From NCBI GenBank assembly GCA_002383105.1, contig DFXC01000075.1, forward strand, positions 1 through 23,847: a DNA stretch of 23,847 nt, written 5' to 3'. Below are positions 7,944-18,152 of the stretch, in pieces (position 1 is the stretch's first letter; the number at the start of each line of letters is the position of its first letter). Source of the stretch: Hyphomicrobiaceae bacterium UBA4118. Its GTDB lineage: Bacteria > Pseudomonadota > Alphaproteobacteria > Rhizobiales > Methyloligellaceae. The notes below the pieces were generated by a model that was not told the DNA's origin, ran no database searches, and saw only the letters and a list, made by a program, of their open reading frames with translations. The translations under genes and the position numbers were made by a program.

Positions 7944-8717
7944 CTACGCTCCCATCTTGCGCGTGAACCAGCGGATCAGCGGGAAGGAGACGGCCCGCGG
8001 CAGCGAGCGCACGCTCTTCAAGAAGCCTTCGACCTGCGGGGGAAAAGCAATCTCGTAGGGCTTCCGCCCGAGCTTCTCGACGATCTTCCGGGCGCATCGT
8101 TCCTTGCTCATCGCATAGAGCTTTTTCTTCGGGTCGTAGGAGGCGTTGAGCGGGGTATCGACGAAGCCCGGATTGATGATGGTCACGTCGACGCCTGTTC
8201 CCTGCAATTCGAGCTTCAGGCTCTCGGCGAGATTGATCACCGCCGCCTTGCTGGCACCGTAGCTGCCATTCCCCGGCCAGCCCGAATAGCCGAACAGAGA
8301 GCCCATGATGGCGATGTGGCCGTGGCGGCGCGCCAGCATCGACGGCAGCACTGCGGCGATCCCGTTGATCACGCCGTCGACATTGAGGGCCATGGTGCGG
8401 TGGAAGCCGTCGAGGTCGATGTTGCGGATGTCGAAAGGCACATACATGCCGGCGCCGAGCAGAGCGAGATCGATGGCGCCTAGCGCGCTATCGATCTTGG
8501 CGACTGAGGCCTTGAGTTCGTCAGGCTTCAGCACGTCGGCGGGAAACGCCTTGATGCGTTCGCTGGAAGCGGCGAGCTCATCGAGCTTGCCGCCCGGCCG
8601 CGCCGTGGCCGCAACGGTCACCCCCGCGCTAGCGAGTCTTCGTGCGATCTCGCCGCAGATCGCGCCGGATGCGCCCGTGATCCACGCCACCTTCCAGGGA
8701 AAGGCCGGCTCAGCCAC
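7944..8717 (-). CDS. Short-chain dehydrogenase/reductase with atypical nucleotide motif
   Basis: A 257-residue SDR, predicted NAD(P)-dependent oxidoreductase. The active site is intact: Ser in IMGSLFGYSG and YGASK. The N-terminal glycine motif is unusual, TGASGAICGEIA where TGxxxGxG is expected, so the second Gly is Ala and the third is Cys; the NNAG element is LGAG. A basic RKMGA tail ends the protein. I chose the GTG at 8717 because GAGG lies 6 bases upstream; a TTG at 8729 would overlap the purA stop codon (TTGA) and has no ribosome site. The gene is therefore directly downstream of purA, about 8 bases after its stop, and probably translated from the same transcript. Metabolic link to purA is not implied. 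Confidence 0.85.
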   Translation of the reverse strand: MAEPAFPWKVAWITGASGAICGEIARRLASAGVTVAATARPGGKLDELAASSERIKAFPADVLKPDELKASVAKIDSALGAIDLALLGAGMYVPFDIRNIDLDGFHRTMALNVDGVINGIAAVLPSMLARRHGHIAIMGSLFGYSGWPGNGSYGASKAAVINLAESLKLELQGTGVDVTIINPGFVDTPLNASYDPKKKLYAMSKERCARKIVEKLGRKPYEIAFPPQVEGFLKSVRSLPRAVSFPLIRWFTRKMGA

Positions 8718-8725
8718 GTCCCACC

Positions 8726-10018
8726 TCAATCCACGAAGGGATCATGCACGAGGATGGTGTCCTCGCGCTTGGGGCTGGTCGAGAGCAGCGCCACCGGCGC
8801 GCCGATCAGCTCCTCGAGCCGCCGCACATATTTGATGCATTGGGCGGGAAGCTCGGCCCAGGAGCGGGCGCCGCGCGTCGATTCCGTCCAGCCTTCCATG
8901 GTCTCGTAGATGGGCTCGACCCGCGCTTGCGCCCCTTGCGCCGCCGGCAGGTGATCGAGATTGCGGCCGTCGAGCCTATAGCCCACGCAGATCTTGAGCT
9001 CGGGCAGCTGATCGAGCACGTCGAGCTTGGTCAGCGCGATGCCGTTGATGCCGCCCACTTTGCGCGTCTGGCGCACGAGGCAGGCGTCGAACCAGCCGCA
9101 GCGGCGGGCGCGCCCCGTCACCGTACCGAACTCCGCCCCACGCTCGCCCAGGAGCCGCCCGGTCTCGTCCTTGAGCTCGGTGGGGAAAGGTCCCTCCCCC
9201 ACCCGCGTCGTATAGGCCTTGGTGATGCCGAGCACATAGTTGATGGCGCCCGGACCGATGCCCGACCCAGTCGCCGCCTGCGCCGCCACGGTGTTCGACG
9301 AGGTGACGAAGGGATAGGTGCCGTGATCGATGTCGAGCAGCGCCCCTTGGGCGCCTTCGAACAGGATGCGCTTGCCTTGGCGGCGCTTGCTATCAAGCAG
9401 CGCCCACACCGTGTCCACATAGGGGAGAATCTTCGGCGCGATCTCGCTCAGCTGATCGCAGAGATCGTCGGCGGAAATCTCGGGCTCGCCGAGGCCCCGG
9501 CGCAGCGGATTGTGATGGGCGAGGATGCGCTCGATCTTGGGCTTGAGGCTCGGCAGGTCCTGCAAGTCCATCACCCTGATGGCGCGCCGGCCCACCTTGT
9601 CCTCGTAGGCCGGACCGATGCCGCGCTTGGTCGTGCCGATCCGTCCCTCGCCGGCGGAGGCCTCGCGAAGCGAGTCGAGCTCGCGGTGAAGCGGCAGAAT
9701 GAGCGTCGCGTTCTCGGCGATGCGTAAGTTGTCGCGGGAGATGCTCACGCCGAGCGTCTCGATCTTAGCGATCTCCTCGGCCAAGGCCCAGGGGTCCACC
9801 ACGACTCCGTTGCCGATCACCGAGAGCTTGCCCTTGCGCACCACCCCCGAAGGCAGCAGTGAAAGTTTATAGGTGGTGCCGTCGACCACGAGGGTATGGC
9901 CGGCATTATGCCCGCCCTGGAAACGCACCACGATATCGGCGCGCTCAGACAGCCAATCGACGATCTTGCCCTTGCCTTCGTCGCCCCATTGGGAGCCGAC
10001 GACCACGACATTGGCCAT
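8726..10018 (-). CDS. purA: Adenylosuccinate synthetase
   Basis: Catalyses IMP + aspartate + GTP to adenylosuccinate, the first committed step from IMP to AMP in the cytoplasm. The 430-residue product has the family length. [11 protein letters not shown] (residues 8-18) is the P-loop with catalytic Asp13; GGHNAGHT (35-42) supplies the catalytic His41; [28 protein letters not shown], the [10 protein letters not shown] loop and LTKLDVLD follow in the usual order. [11 protein letters not shown] begins at the ATG at 10018, the conserved start; GAGGA lies about 10 bases upstream. An in-frame extension of 12 residues upstream does not fit the family. The gene runs into the downstream SDR. No serA is seen next to it, although serC is close by. 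Confidence 0.98.
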   Translation of the reverse strand: MANVVVVGSQWGDEGKGKIVDWLSERADIVVRFQGGHNAGHTLVVDGTTYKLSLLPSGVVRKGKLSVIGNGVVVDPWALAEEIAKIETLGVSISRDNLRIAENATLILPLHRELDSLREASAGEGRIGTTKRGIGPAYEDKVGRRAIRVMDLQDLPSLKPKIERILAHHNPLRRGLGEPEISADDLCDQLSEIAPKILPYVDTVWALLDSKRRQGKRILFEGAQGALLDIDHGTYPFVTSSNTVAAQAATGSGIGPGAINYVLGITKAYTTRVGEGPFPTELKDETGRLLGERGAEFGTVTGRARRCGWFDACLVRQTRKVGGINGIALTKLDVLDQLPELKICVGYRLDGRNLDHLPAAQGAQARVEPIYETMEGWTESTRGARSWAELPAQCIKYVRRLEELIGAPVALLSTSPKREDTILVHDPFVD

Positions 10019-10292
10019 GTTCGGAAATCCTCTAAGCCTTGGATAGAGACGCACAAACGGCGCGCGTGCCGGGGCCGTGTTGGCTTATAGCGCGGCCGTG
10101 CGGCGGACGCGAGTGCGCTCATCGCCCTCGGCCCGCAAGCTCCCGTTCAAGCCTCCCGCGGCAATTGGCGCCCGCGGCAAAGTGTGGCGCGTGCGACATC
10201 CCGCGCGGGAAACCGCGAAGGGTAAAGGCGTTCGTTCGGGGGTGACCGTCGCACCCCCGTGGCGGTCAAGATCAAGAGCAAGGATAAGTACA
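10019..10292. other. Divergent intergenic region between purA and a small secreted protein gene
   Basis: These 274 bases contain no convincing gene. Visible elements are a TATAAG box on the minus strand (within GCTATAAG near 10084-10091, a possible purA -10 with no good -35), a 12-bp palindrome TCCCGCGCGGGA (10199-10210), and a hairpin with an 8-bp stem (CGGGGGTG 10237-10244, CACCCCCG 10252-10259) in the leader of the rightward gene. Promoters for both neighbours should lie here. Confidence 0.4.
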
Positions 10293-10559
10293 ATGTTACG
10301 CAACACTGCCATCGGCCTTGCAGCCGCGGCCTCCCTGAGCTTGAGCGCGGCCGCGCTCACGCCGGCTCTCGCTGAAAGCCAAACGCCCCAGGGCTTCATC
10401 AACGTCAACTACGCCCCGTGCACCGAGGATCCGGAGGGTAAAGGCTGCCCGGGTTCCCTCGCGCCGATCAGTCCTCAAAGCTCGTCCGAGCATGCTCCGG
10501 CCAAGCACGTGGTGCATGTCCACAATTACCGGGCACCGCGACCGACCACAAAGGGCTAA
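10293..10559 (+). CDS. Small secreted protein of unknown function
   Basis: An 88-residue product not assigned to a family. It starts MLRNTAIGLAAAASLSLS and has a standard Sec signal peptide with a likely cut after ALTPALA, leaving a mature peptide of about 60 residues. The mature part holds two cysteines (APCTEDPEGKGC), which could form one disulfide, and a His-rich stretch (HVVHVHNY) before a basic Pro-rich end. The ATG at 10293 is chosen over upstream in-frame starts because AAGGA lies 9 bases before it and because the signal peptide begins exactly there. The gene stands alone, on the opposite strand from purA and serC, and ends 22 bases before a strong hairpin. Role unknown; the His cluster could bind metal, which is inference. 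Confidence 0.72.
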   Translation: MLRNTAIGLAAAASLSLSAAALTPALAESQTPQGFINVNYAPCTEDPEGKGCPGSLAPISPQSSSEHAPAKHVVHVHNYRAPRPTTKG

Positions 10560-10581
10560 CCGCTCAGTGGCTACGAAAGAA

Positions 10582-10607
10582 CCGCTCCCCCTTTTTCGGG
10601 GGAGCGG
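10582..10607 (-). terminator. Intrinsic-type hairpin between the small secreted protein gene and serC
   Basis: A perfect 10-bp stem (CCGCTCCCCC 10582-10591, GGGGGAGCGG 10598-10607) with a 6-base loop. Read on the minus strand it is followed by TTCTTTC, so it best serves serC, but its position between two convergent stops suggests it works on both sides. Confidence 0.6.
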
Positions 10608-10639
10608 GGCTTGGGCTTCACGCGGACGAGGCGAGCGAC

Positions 10640-11815
10640 CTAAGCCGCTTTGGCGAGGGCCTGTTTCTCTCGGGCGAAGGCCCAATCGAGCCAAGGCAAC
10701 AGCGCCTTGACGTCGCTGGTCTCGACCGTGCCGCCGGTCCAGATGCGCAAGCCCGGAGGCGCATCGCGATAGGAACCGATGTCCTTGGCGACGTTCTCAG
10801 CATCGAGCGCCAGAGCCATGCGCCGCGGAACCTCGTCACGCATGTTAGGCGGAAGCGCTTGGATCTCGGGATCAACCATCTTGAGGCAGACCGAAGTGTT
10901 TGAGCGCGTCTCGGGCGCCCGGGCGACGAAGTCGACCCACGGCGTTTTCGCCACCCATTCGGCAATGACGCGGGCGTTGGCATCGGAGCGCGCGATCATC
11001 CCTTCTACGCCGCCGACGCTTGCGACGAAGGCGAGCGCGTCAAGATAGTCTTCGAGGCACAGCATCGACGGCGTGTTGATGGTCGAGCCCTCGAACAGCT
11101 GGCGCATGAGCTTGCCGTCCTTGGTCATGCGGAATAGCTTCGGCAGTGGCCAGGGCGGCGTATAGCTCTCAAGCCGCGCCACGGCGCGGGGGCTCAAGAT
11201 CAAGATGCCGTGCTGCGCCTCGCCGCCGAGCACCTTCTGCCAAGAGAAGGTCGCAACGTCGAGCTTCTCCCAATCGATCTTTTGCGCGAACACGGCCGAG
11301 GTCGCATCGCAGATGGTCAGACCCTTGCGATCTGCCGCGATCCAATCGCCATTGGGCACGCGCACACCCGAGGTCGTGCCGTTCCACGCAAACACCACGT
11401 CGCGGTCGAAATCGACCTGGGCGAGGTCCGGCAGGTCGCCATAAGGCGCAAGCAGCGCGCGAACGTCCTTGAGCTTGAGCTGCTCGACGATGTCGGTGAC
11501 CCAGTCTCGGCTGAAAGCCTCCCAGGCGAGCACGTCGACGCCACGCGGGCCGAGTAGCGACCACAGCGCCATCTCGACCGCGCCGGTATCGGAGGCAGGG
11601 ACGATCGCCGCGAGATAGCCCCTGGGAAGCTTGAGCAGCTCGCGCGTCCGGTTGAGCGCGAGCTCGAGCCTTGCCTTGGTCTCAGGCTGGCGGTGGTTGC
11701 GGCCGAGCAGCGCTCCCTTGAGCCCCTCCAGGGACCAGCCGGGATGCTTGGTGCAGGGCCCCGAGGAGAAGCGAGGATTGGCGGGGCGTAACGCCGGCTT
11801 CTTAGGCACGCTCAC
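10640..11815 (-). CDS. serC: Phosphoserine aminotransferase, alphaproteobacterial type
   Basis: PLP enzyme that converts 3-phosphohydroxypyruvate and glutamate to phosphoserine (serine pathway; also used in vitamin B6 synthesis). The 391-residue protein belongs to the alphaproteobacterial/archaeal-like SerC group: [15 protein letters not shown] at the N-terminus, [12 protein letters not shown], and the PLP site [16 protein letters not shown] with Lys194. Asp170 in ICDATSAVF should contact the pyridine nitrogen. GTG at 11815 is the start, with AAGGAG 6 bases upstream. A sigma-70-like promoter lies at 11861-11889, giving a short leader of about 38 bases, and terminators bound the gene on both sides, so it appears to be a single-gene transcription unit. 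serA, usually its neighbour in this order, is not in the window. Confidence 0.95.
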   Translation of the reverse strand: MSVPKKPALRPANPRFSSGPCTKHPGWSLEGLKGALLGRNHRQPETKARLELALNRTRELLKLPRGYLAAIVPASDTGAVEMALWSLLGPRGVDVLAWEAFSRDWVTDIVEQLKLKDVRALLAPYGDLPDLAQVDFDRDVVFAWNGTTSGVRVPNGDWIAADRKGLTICDATSAVFAQKIDWEKLDVATFSWQKVLGGEAQHGILILSPRAVARLESYTPPWPLPKLFRMTKDGKLMRQLFEGSTINTPSMLCLEDYLDALAFVASVGGVEGMIARSDANARVIAEWVAKTPWVDFVARAPETRSNTSVCLKMVDPEIQALPPNMRDEVPRRMALALDAENVAKDIGSYRDAPPGLRIWTGGTVETSDVKALLPWLDWAFAREKQALAKAA

Positions 11816-11860
11816 GGACTTCTCCTTCAGAGGCGGTCATGGAAGGCAGAAAGAGAGTTG

Positions 11861-11889
11861 CCCATACTTTCGGCAGCCTTGGCGGTCAA
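11861..11889 (-). promoter_or_regulatory. Sigma-70-like promoter of serC
   Basis: On the minus strand CTTGACC (the hexamer TTGACC at 11889-11884) is followed after exactly 17 bases by TATGGG (11866-11861). The -35 matches the consensus in five of six positions. Transcription would begin near 11854, some 38 bases before the serC GTG. No operator-like dyad was noticed. Confidence 0.55.
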
Positions 11890-11943
11890 GTGCGGTGGGC
11901 CGGACGGTTTGGCGCGGATGGCTTGCCGCTTATCGCGGTCCGC

Positions 11944-11972
11944 AAAAAAACCGCCCGTCGAATGACGGGCGG
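11944..11972 (-). terminator. Rho-independent terminator of a lost outer-membrane protein gene
   Basis: On the minus strand a perfect 9-bp stem (CCGCCCGTC / GACGGGCGG, 4-base loop) is followed immediately by seven T residues (11950-11944). This is the clearest intrinsic terminator in the window. It sits 33 bases beyond the stop codon of the outer-membrane protein relic and upstream of the serC promoter, so it also shields serC from read-through from glmM. Confidence 0.85.
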
Positions 11973-12004
11973 TAGGGACTAGCAGTCTTTGGGTGGATGG
12001 GACC

Positions 12005-12133
12005 TTATTTGAATGCGACCGGCATCGGCGTCTGGTCGCAGCAGCCAAATTTCCAGCGCACGCCGAGCATCACGTCGTTGGAGGTGATGTGGTTAATCTC
12101 TAGGCCGTTATACGGACCCCTACCCTGGTCCCT
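12005..12133 (-). pseudogene. 3' relic of an outer-membrane beta-barrel protein gene
   Basis: Only about 42 codons remain. Reading leftward, the frame gives NGLEINHITSNDVMLGVRWKF, then a short tail with CC and ending VAFK before TAA at 12007-12005. The stretch 'D-V-M-L-G-V-R-W-K-F' is the last transmembrane strand with terminal aromatic residue that is typical of alphaproteobacterial outer-membrane beta-barrel proteins. Upstream (beyond about 12134) the frame stays open for some 30 more codons but is no longer barrel-like, and a TAA then closes it; no start, signal peptide or other strands are present. A strong terminator still follows the stop. The gene was thus probably cut by a deletion that brought glmM next to its 3' end. 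This is not expected to be expressed as a protein. Confidence 0.65.
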
Positions 12134-12236
12134 AAGTGGGATGGGGACTGTGGCAAAGGGGCAACAAGGCGCCAAAAGCGTCTGAGACCGGCCGTAAATG
12201 ACTAAACAGCCTGACTTTTAGGTGCGCAAAGCGGCC

Positions 12237-13586
<1,350 letters not shown>

Positions 13587-13742
13587 TTTGCGGCCCCCCC
13601 GTCTATTCCCCCTCGGTGCCTGTCTCACGGTATGGTCGGACTGGCGCCTCATGGGATTATGCTCCTCGTGTAACACCCTTGGGTTCAAAAAATGTAAGCA
13701 AAAATTACACCAGATGGGGTCTTTGCCGATGATCAATCTGCG

Positions 13743-14810
13743 TTAATTTTCAGTGCCTAAGACGGATGCGCGCCACGCCGCGAGCGCCTGGCGGCTGCCC
13801 GCCACGTCATGCACCCTGAGGATTTGGGCGCCTTGCGCCGCGGCCGCAATGGCGACCGCCTGCGACCCGGGCTCGCGGCTGCTGGGATGCTCGCCGCCGG
13901 CAATGCCCTGGATGAAGCGCTTGCGCGAGGCGCCGACGAGAAGCGGCACGCCTAGGCCGTGGAACAGGCTGAGATTGGCAAGGAGGGCGAGAGTATGCGC
14001 CATGGTCTTGCCGAAACCGACGCCCGGGTCTGCGGCGATGCGCGCGCGATCTATGCCTGCCCGGCCTGCCGCCTCAATGCGACTTTCGAGATAGTCGTAC
14101 ACTTCGAGCACCACGTCCGTGTAGGTGGGATTGACGTGCATGGTCTTGGGCTCGCCTTGCGCGTGCATGAGGACGACGCTGAGCGCCGTCTCAGCCGCGA
14201 CCGGCAAGCTCTTGGGATCATAGGTGAGCGCCGACACGTCGTTGAGGATCCTGGCGCCGGCCTTGGCCGCTTCCCGCGCTATCGCGGCCTTTCGGGTATC
14301 CACCGAAATGACGGCATGGAGGCCTTTGAGCCCTGCGATGACCGGAACGACCCGAGCGAGCTCGTCCGCCTCGTCCACTTCATCGGACCCCGGCCGCGTC
14401 GACTCGCCGCCGATATCGACGATTGCCGCGCCGGCGCCGGCGAGCTCTGCGGCATGAGCGATCGCCTCCTCTTTGGTGTCGTAGAGACCGCCGTCTGAGA
14501 AGCTGTCAGGCGTGACGTTGACGATGCCCATGAGCGCGGGGCGGTCCAGGGTGAGACCCGCGAAAGGCGCCCGCTTCCCCGTCACCCGCCCAAGCAATGA
14601 TGTGAGATCGGCGTCGCCCACATCGGCAAGCGCGCGCGCGGTGAACAGCCGCGTCCTGGTGTTGCCGGGGGAGCCTTCGATCAGCTCTGCGGCGGCAAAG
14701 GCGATTCCGCCGCCAGCCAAAGGCAGCGCCAAGCCGTCGGCGACAGCCGCCTCGGCGGTCGCGCCATAGAGCAACCCGATCGGCCTCAGATAGAGCTTCG
14801 CATCAGCCAT
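13743..14810 (-). CDS. folP: Dihydropteroate synthase with N-terminal extension
   Basis: Joins p-aminobenzoate to 6-hydroxymethyl-dihydropterin diphosphate to form dihydropteroate; target of sulfonamides. The 355-residue protein carries all the core motifs from residue 93 on: LMGIVNVTPDSFSDGG, VDIGGESTRPGS (131-142), ISVDTRKAAIA, ILNDVSAL, DPGVGFGKT and VGASRKRFI. The first 85-90 residues are an extra domain absent from the usual 280-residue enzyme; similar extensions occur in alphaproteobacterial FolP and their role is not known to me. The ATG at 14810 is the only sensible start, but no Shine-Dalgarno sequence precedes it. glmM lies downstream on the same strand; this folP-glmM pair normally follows ftsH directly, but here an inserted gene separates them from ftsH. 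Confidence 0.96.
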   Translation of the reverse strand: MADAKLYLRPIGLLYGATAEAAVADGLALPLAGGGIAFAAAELIEGSPGNTRTRLFTARALADVGDADLTSLLGRVTGKRAPFAGLTLDRPALMGIVNVTPDSFSDGGLYDTKEEAIAHAAELAGAGAAIVDIGGESTRPGSDEVDEADELARVVPVIAGLKGLHAVISVDTRKAAIAREAAKAGARILNDVSALTYDPKSLPVAAETALSVVLMHAQGEPKTMHVNPTYTDVVLEVYDYLESRIEAAGRAGIDRARIAADPGVGFGKTMAHTLALLANLSLFHGLGVPLLVGASRKRFIQGIAGGEHPSSREPGSQAVAIAAAAQGAQILRVHDVAGSRQALAAWRASVLGTEN

Positions 14811-15112
14811 GCGCGAAAATTAGCACATGCGACGTGAACGAAAGGCACTAGGGGATCGGGAAAGGTGTTAGGCGGCAGGTCTCTGTTCGCGATCCACTCG
14901 ATGCTCTTTGGCAGGGCGCAGTCGGTGGCGAAGCGTTTATGTGTTGGCGGAAGCACCGGAACCTTAGGCTTCGTCTCTGGCGGAACTGCCACCGCGTTTG
15001 GGCATAGATTGCAGCCGCGCAGGAGGCCCGCTAAATCCACCCGTAGAATTGCTACTGATGCTTTCGCGCCTGCTGCTCACCACTTGGAGAGCTTTCCATC
15101 GGAGCGCTCGTT
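14811..15112. other. Intergenic region flanking the inserted gene, no supported gene
   Basis: These 302 bases lie between the divergent starts of folP and the unknown low-GC gene. The minus strand is open from 15040 to the folP start (about 76 codons, Pro-rich), but there is no ribosome site, no recognisable domain and no sign that it is more than chance, though it could be a relic. No tRNA fragment, direct repeat or integrase trace was seen. Promoters for both flanking genes should be here; I could not place them. Confidence 0.4.
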
Positions 15113-15895
15113 ATGAAAAGGCCATTTGCATCCAAGAAGACCTACCCCGCGAAAATCGGAGACATCAAATCAGATTTCGGCCCAGAGCAGTTGGCAGGCA
15201 TCGGCGCTGTAGCGATGAATTACAACGAGCTTGAGGCTGAGATTTTCGCTCTCTTTATGTTTGCGACCGGACTGAACCCGAACCTCAGTCTAGAGGTCTT
15301 CACTCGAATCAACGGAGTTGATGGTATCGTTGAGATAATCAAGAAGGGTGCGAACCTTCTTGGCATCACCACCCCTGTTCAGACCGAACTCAACGATGCC
15401 CTTGGCAAAGGGATCTTCGGACTGCTGAAGCAATACCGAGATGCCGTTGTCCACGCACGCGCTTACAATGCTCCTCTCGGAGTTGGGATTCGTGTTGGTC
15501 GGCAGGCAGCCCTTTTTGAGGTGCTTCTCACGAAAGAAGCCCTAGAAATCTTGTATGAGCACATCTCTGCTCTACGCCTGGAACTGCGCGACGCCACCTA
15601 TGTTCTTTTGAGCGAGCAGAAAATCAAAGAGCGCATGAGCGACGATCCAGAAAGAGAATTATATGAATCAGCCCGAGCAATGAGCTCCGCTCGTTTCCTG
15701 GAGCATCGTCAGAAGAGACAGTCTCTTCGGCCACTTCCAGAATTTCCTTCGGAACTTCAACTACAGCAAGCTCGGGACAATTGGTGGCAAGAACAAACAG
15801 CCTGGCAGATGCCGTCGATGCAGCCGCTGGCGCAGCCGCAGCCGAGGCGCTCGTCGCCCGCACAGACGACGCTGACCGAACCGCCCCATTCCTGA
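15113..15895 (+). CDS. Unknown protein with R-x4-H motif; apparent horizontally acquired insert
   Basis: A 260-residue, mostly helical cytoplasmic protein with no signal peptide or membrane segment. I do not recognise the family with certainty. Helical blocks run from about 25 to 165. The segment LKQYRDAVVHARAYN contains R109-D110-x3-H114, which resembles the R(N/D)xxxH active-site motif of HEPN ribonucleases and of helix-bundle proteins with 'RNxxVH'; this is a motif resemblance only. After residue 165 come charged helices, then a Gln/Pro-rich tail (215-260). GGAG lies about 9 bases before the ATG. Base use is unlike the neighbours: sampled stretches near 15241-15360 are about 45-48% GC, against more than 60% in ftsH and folP. 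It is on the opposite strand to the whole envelope block, which fits a late insertion. Confidence 0.75.
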   Translation: MKRPFASKKTYPAKIGDIKSDFGPEQLAGIGAVAMNYNELEAEIFALFMFATGLNPNLSLEVFTRINGVDGIVEIIKKGANLLGITTPVQTELNDALGKGIFGLLKQYRDAVVHARAYNAPLGVGIRVGRQAALFEVLLTKEALEILYEHISALRLELRDATYVLLSEQKIKERMSDDPERELYESARAMSSARFLEHRQKRQSLRPLPEFPSELQLQQARDNWWQEQTAWQMPSMQPLAQPQPRRSSPAQTTLTEPPHS

Positions 15896-15994
15896 TGATA
15901 AGCAGAACTAATTCCCCGCCTGTCACGCGTGCAGCTCAAGCACCGCTTCGCGTCGGTAATAGCAGCGCGTTCGCCGGAAAAGACCACAAGCAAA

Positions 15995-16019
15995 GATGCC
16001 CGGCACAAGGCCGGGCATC
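15995..16019 (-). terminator. Terminator downstream of ftsH
   Basis: A perfect 10-bp stem (GATGCCCGGC 15995-16004, GCCGGGCATC 16010-16019) with a 5-base loop starts 25 bases past the ftsH stop. On the minus strand it is followed by TTTGCTTG, an imperfect T-run. It also lies about 100 bases beyond the stop of the convergent unknown gene and may serve both. Confidence 0.65.
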
Positions 16020-16043
16020 GAATCGGTGAAATGAACCGCGCTG

Positions 16044-17984
<1,941 letters not shown>

Positions 17985-17987
17985 GAA

Positions 17988-18007
17988 CTGACCTGACCTG
18001 ACCTGAC
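17988..18007 (-). repeat. Four tandem 5-bp repeats in the ftsH ribosome binding region
   Basis: The plus strand reads CTGAC four times in a row (17988-18007). On the mRNA strand this is GTCAG x4, followed by TTC and the ftsH ATG. Each junction makes AGGTCAG, so the repeat array itself contains three overlapping Shine-Dalgarno-like sites at different distances from the start codon. Confidence 0.9.
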
Positions 18008-18084
18008 GGCTTGATCGACGCGCGGCTTAAGCGCTTGGAAGCCCGCCCCCCAACGGCCGGAACGGATCGAGACTAGGACTTGGT

Positions 18085-18113
18085 AACATAGGAACCTGCA
18101 GCTTCCTTGCCAA
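18085..18113 (-). promoter_or_regulatory. Sigma-70-like promoter of ftsH with a dyad in the spacer
   Basis: On the minus strand TTGGCA (18113-18108) is followed after exactly 17 bases by TATGTT (18090-18085). It matches the consensus in five of six and four of six positions. Transcription would start near 18078, giving a leader of about 94 bases. The spacer (18091-18106) is an imperfect 16-bp palindrome, GGAANCTGCAGNTTCC, which could be an operator or chance. Confidence 0.55.
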
Positions 18114-18152
18114 GTAAAGCTATCGCAAAGAGGTGCATGCTTTCTCAACGGC

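Noticed and set aside
13687..13709. TGTAA-TTTTTGC-TTACA followed by TTTTTT on the minus strand after folP
   Set aside because: The 5-bp, AT-rich stem is too weak for a convincing intrinsic terminator, and folP and glmM are likely co-transcribed.
14786..15040. 84-codon minus-strand frame in the folP upstream region
   Set aside because: No ribosome site, no recognisable domain, partly overlaps folP in another frame; kept only as a possible relic.
15624..16008. Minus-strand frames overlapping the unknown low-GC gene
   Set aside because: Searched for an antitoxin partner; these are Ala/Ser-rich antisense frames without start signals.
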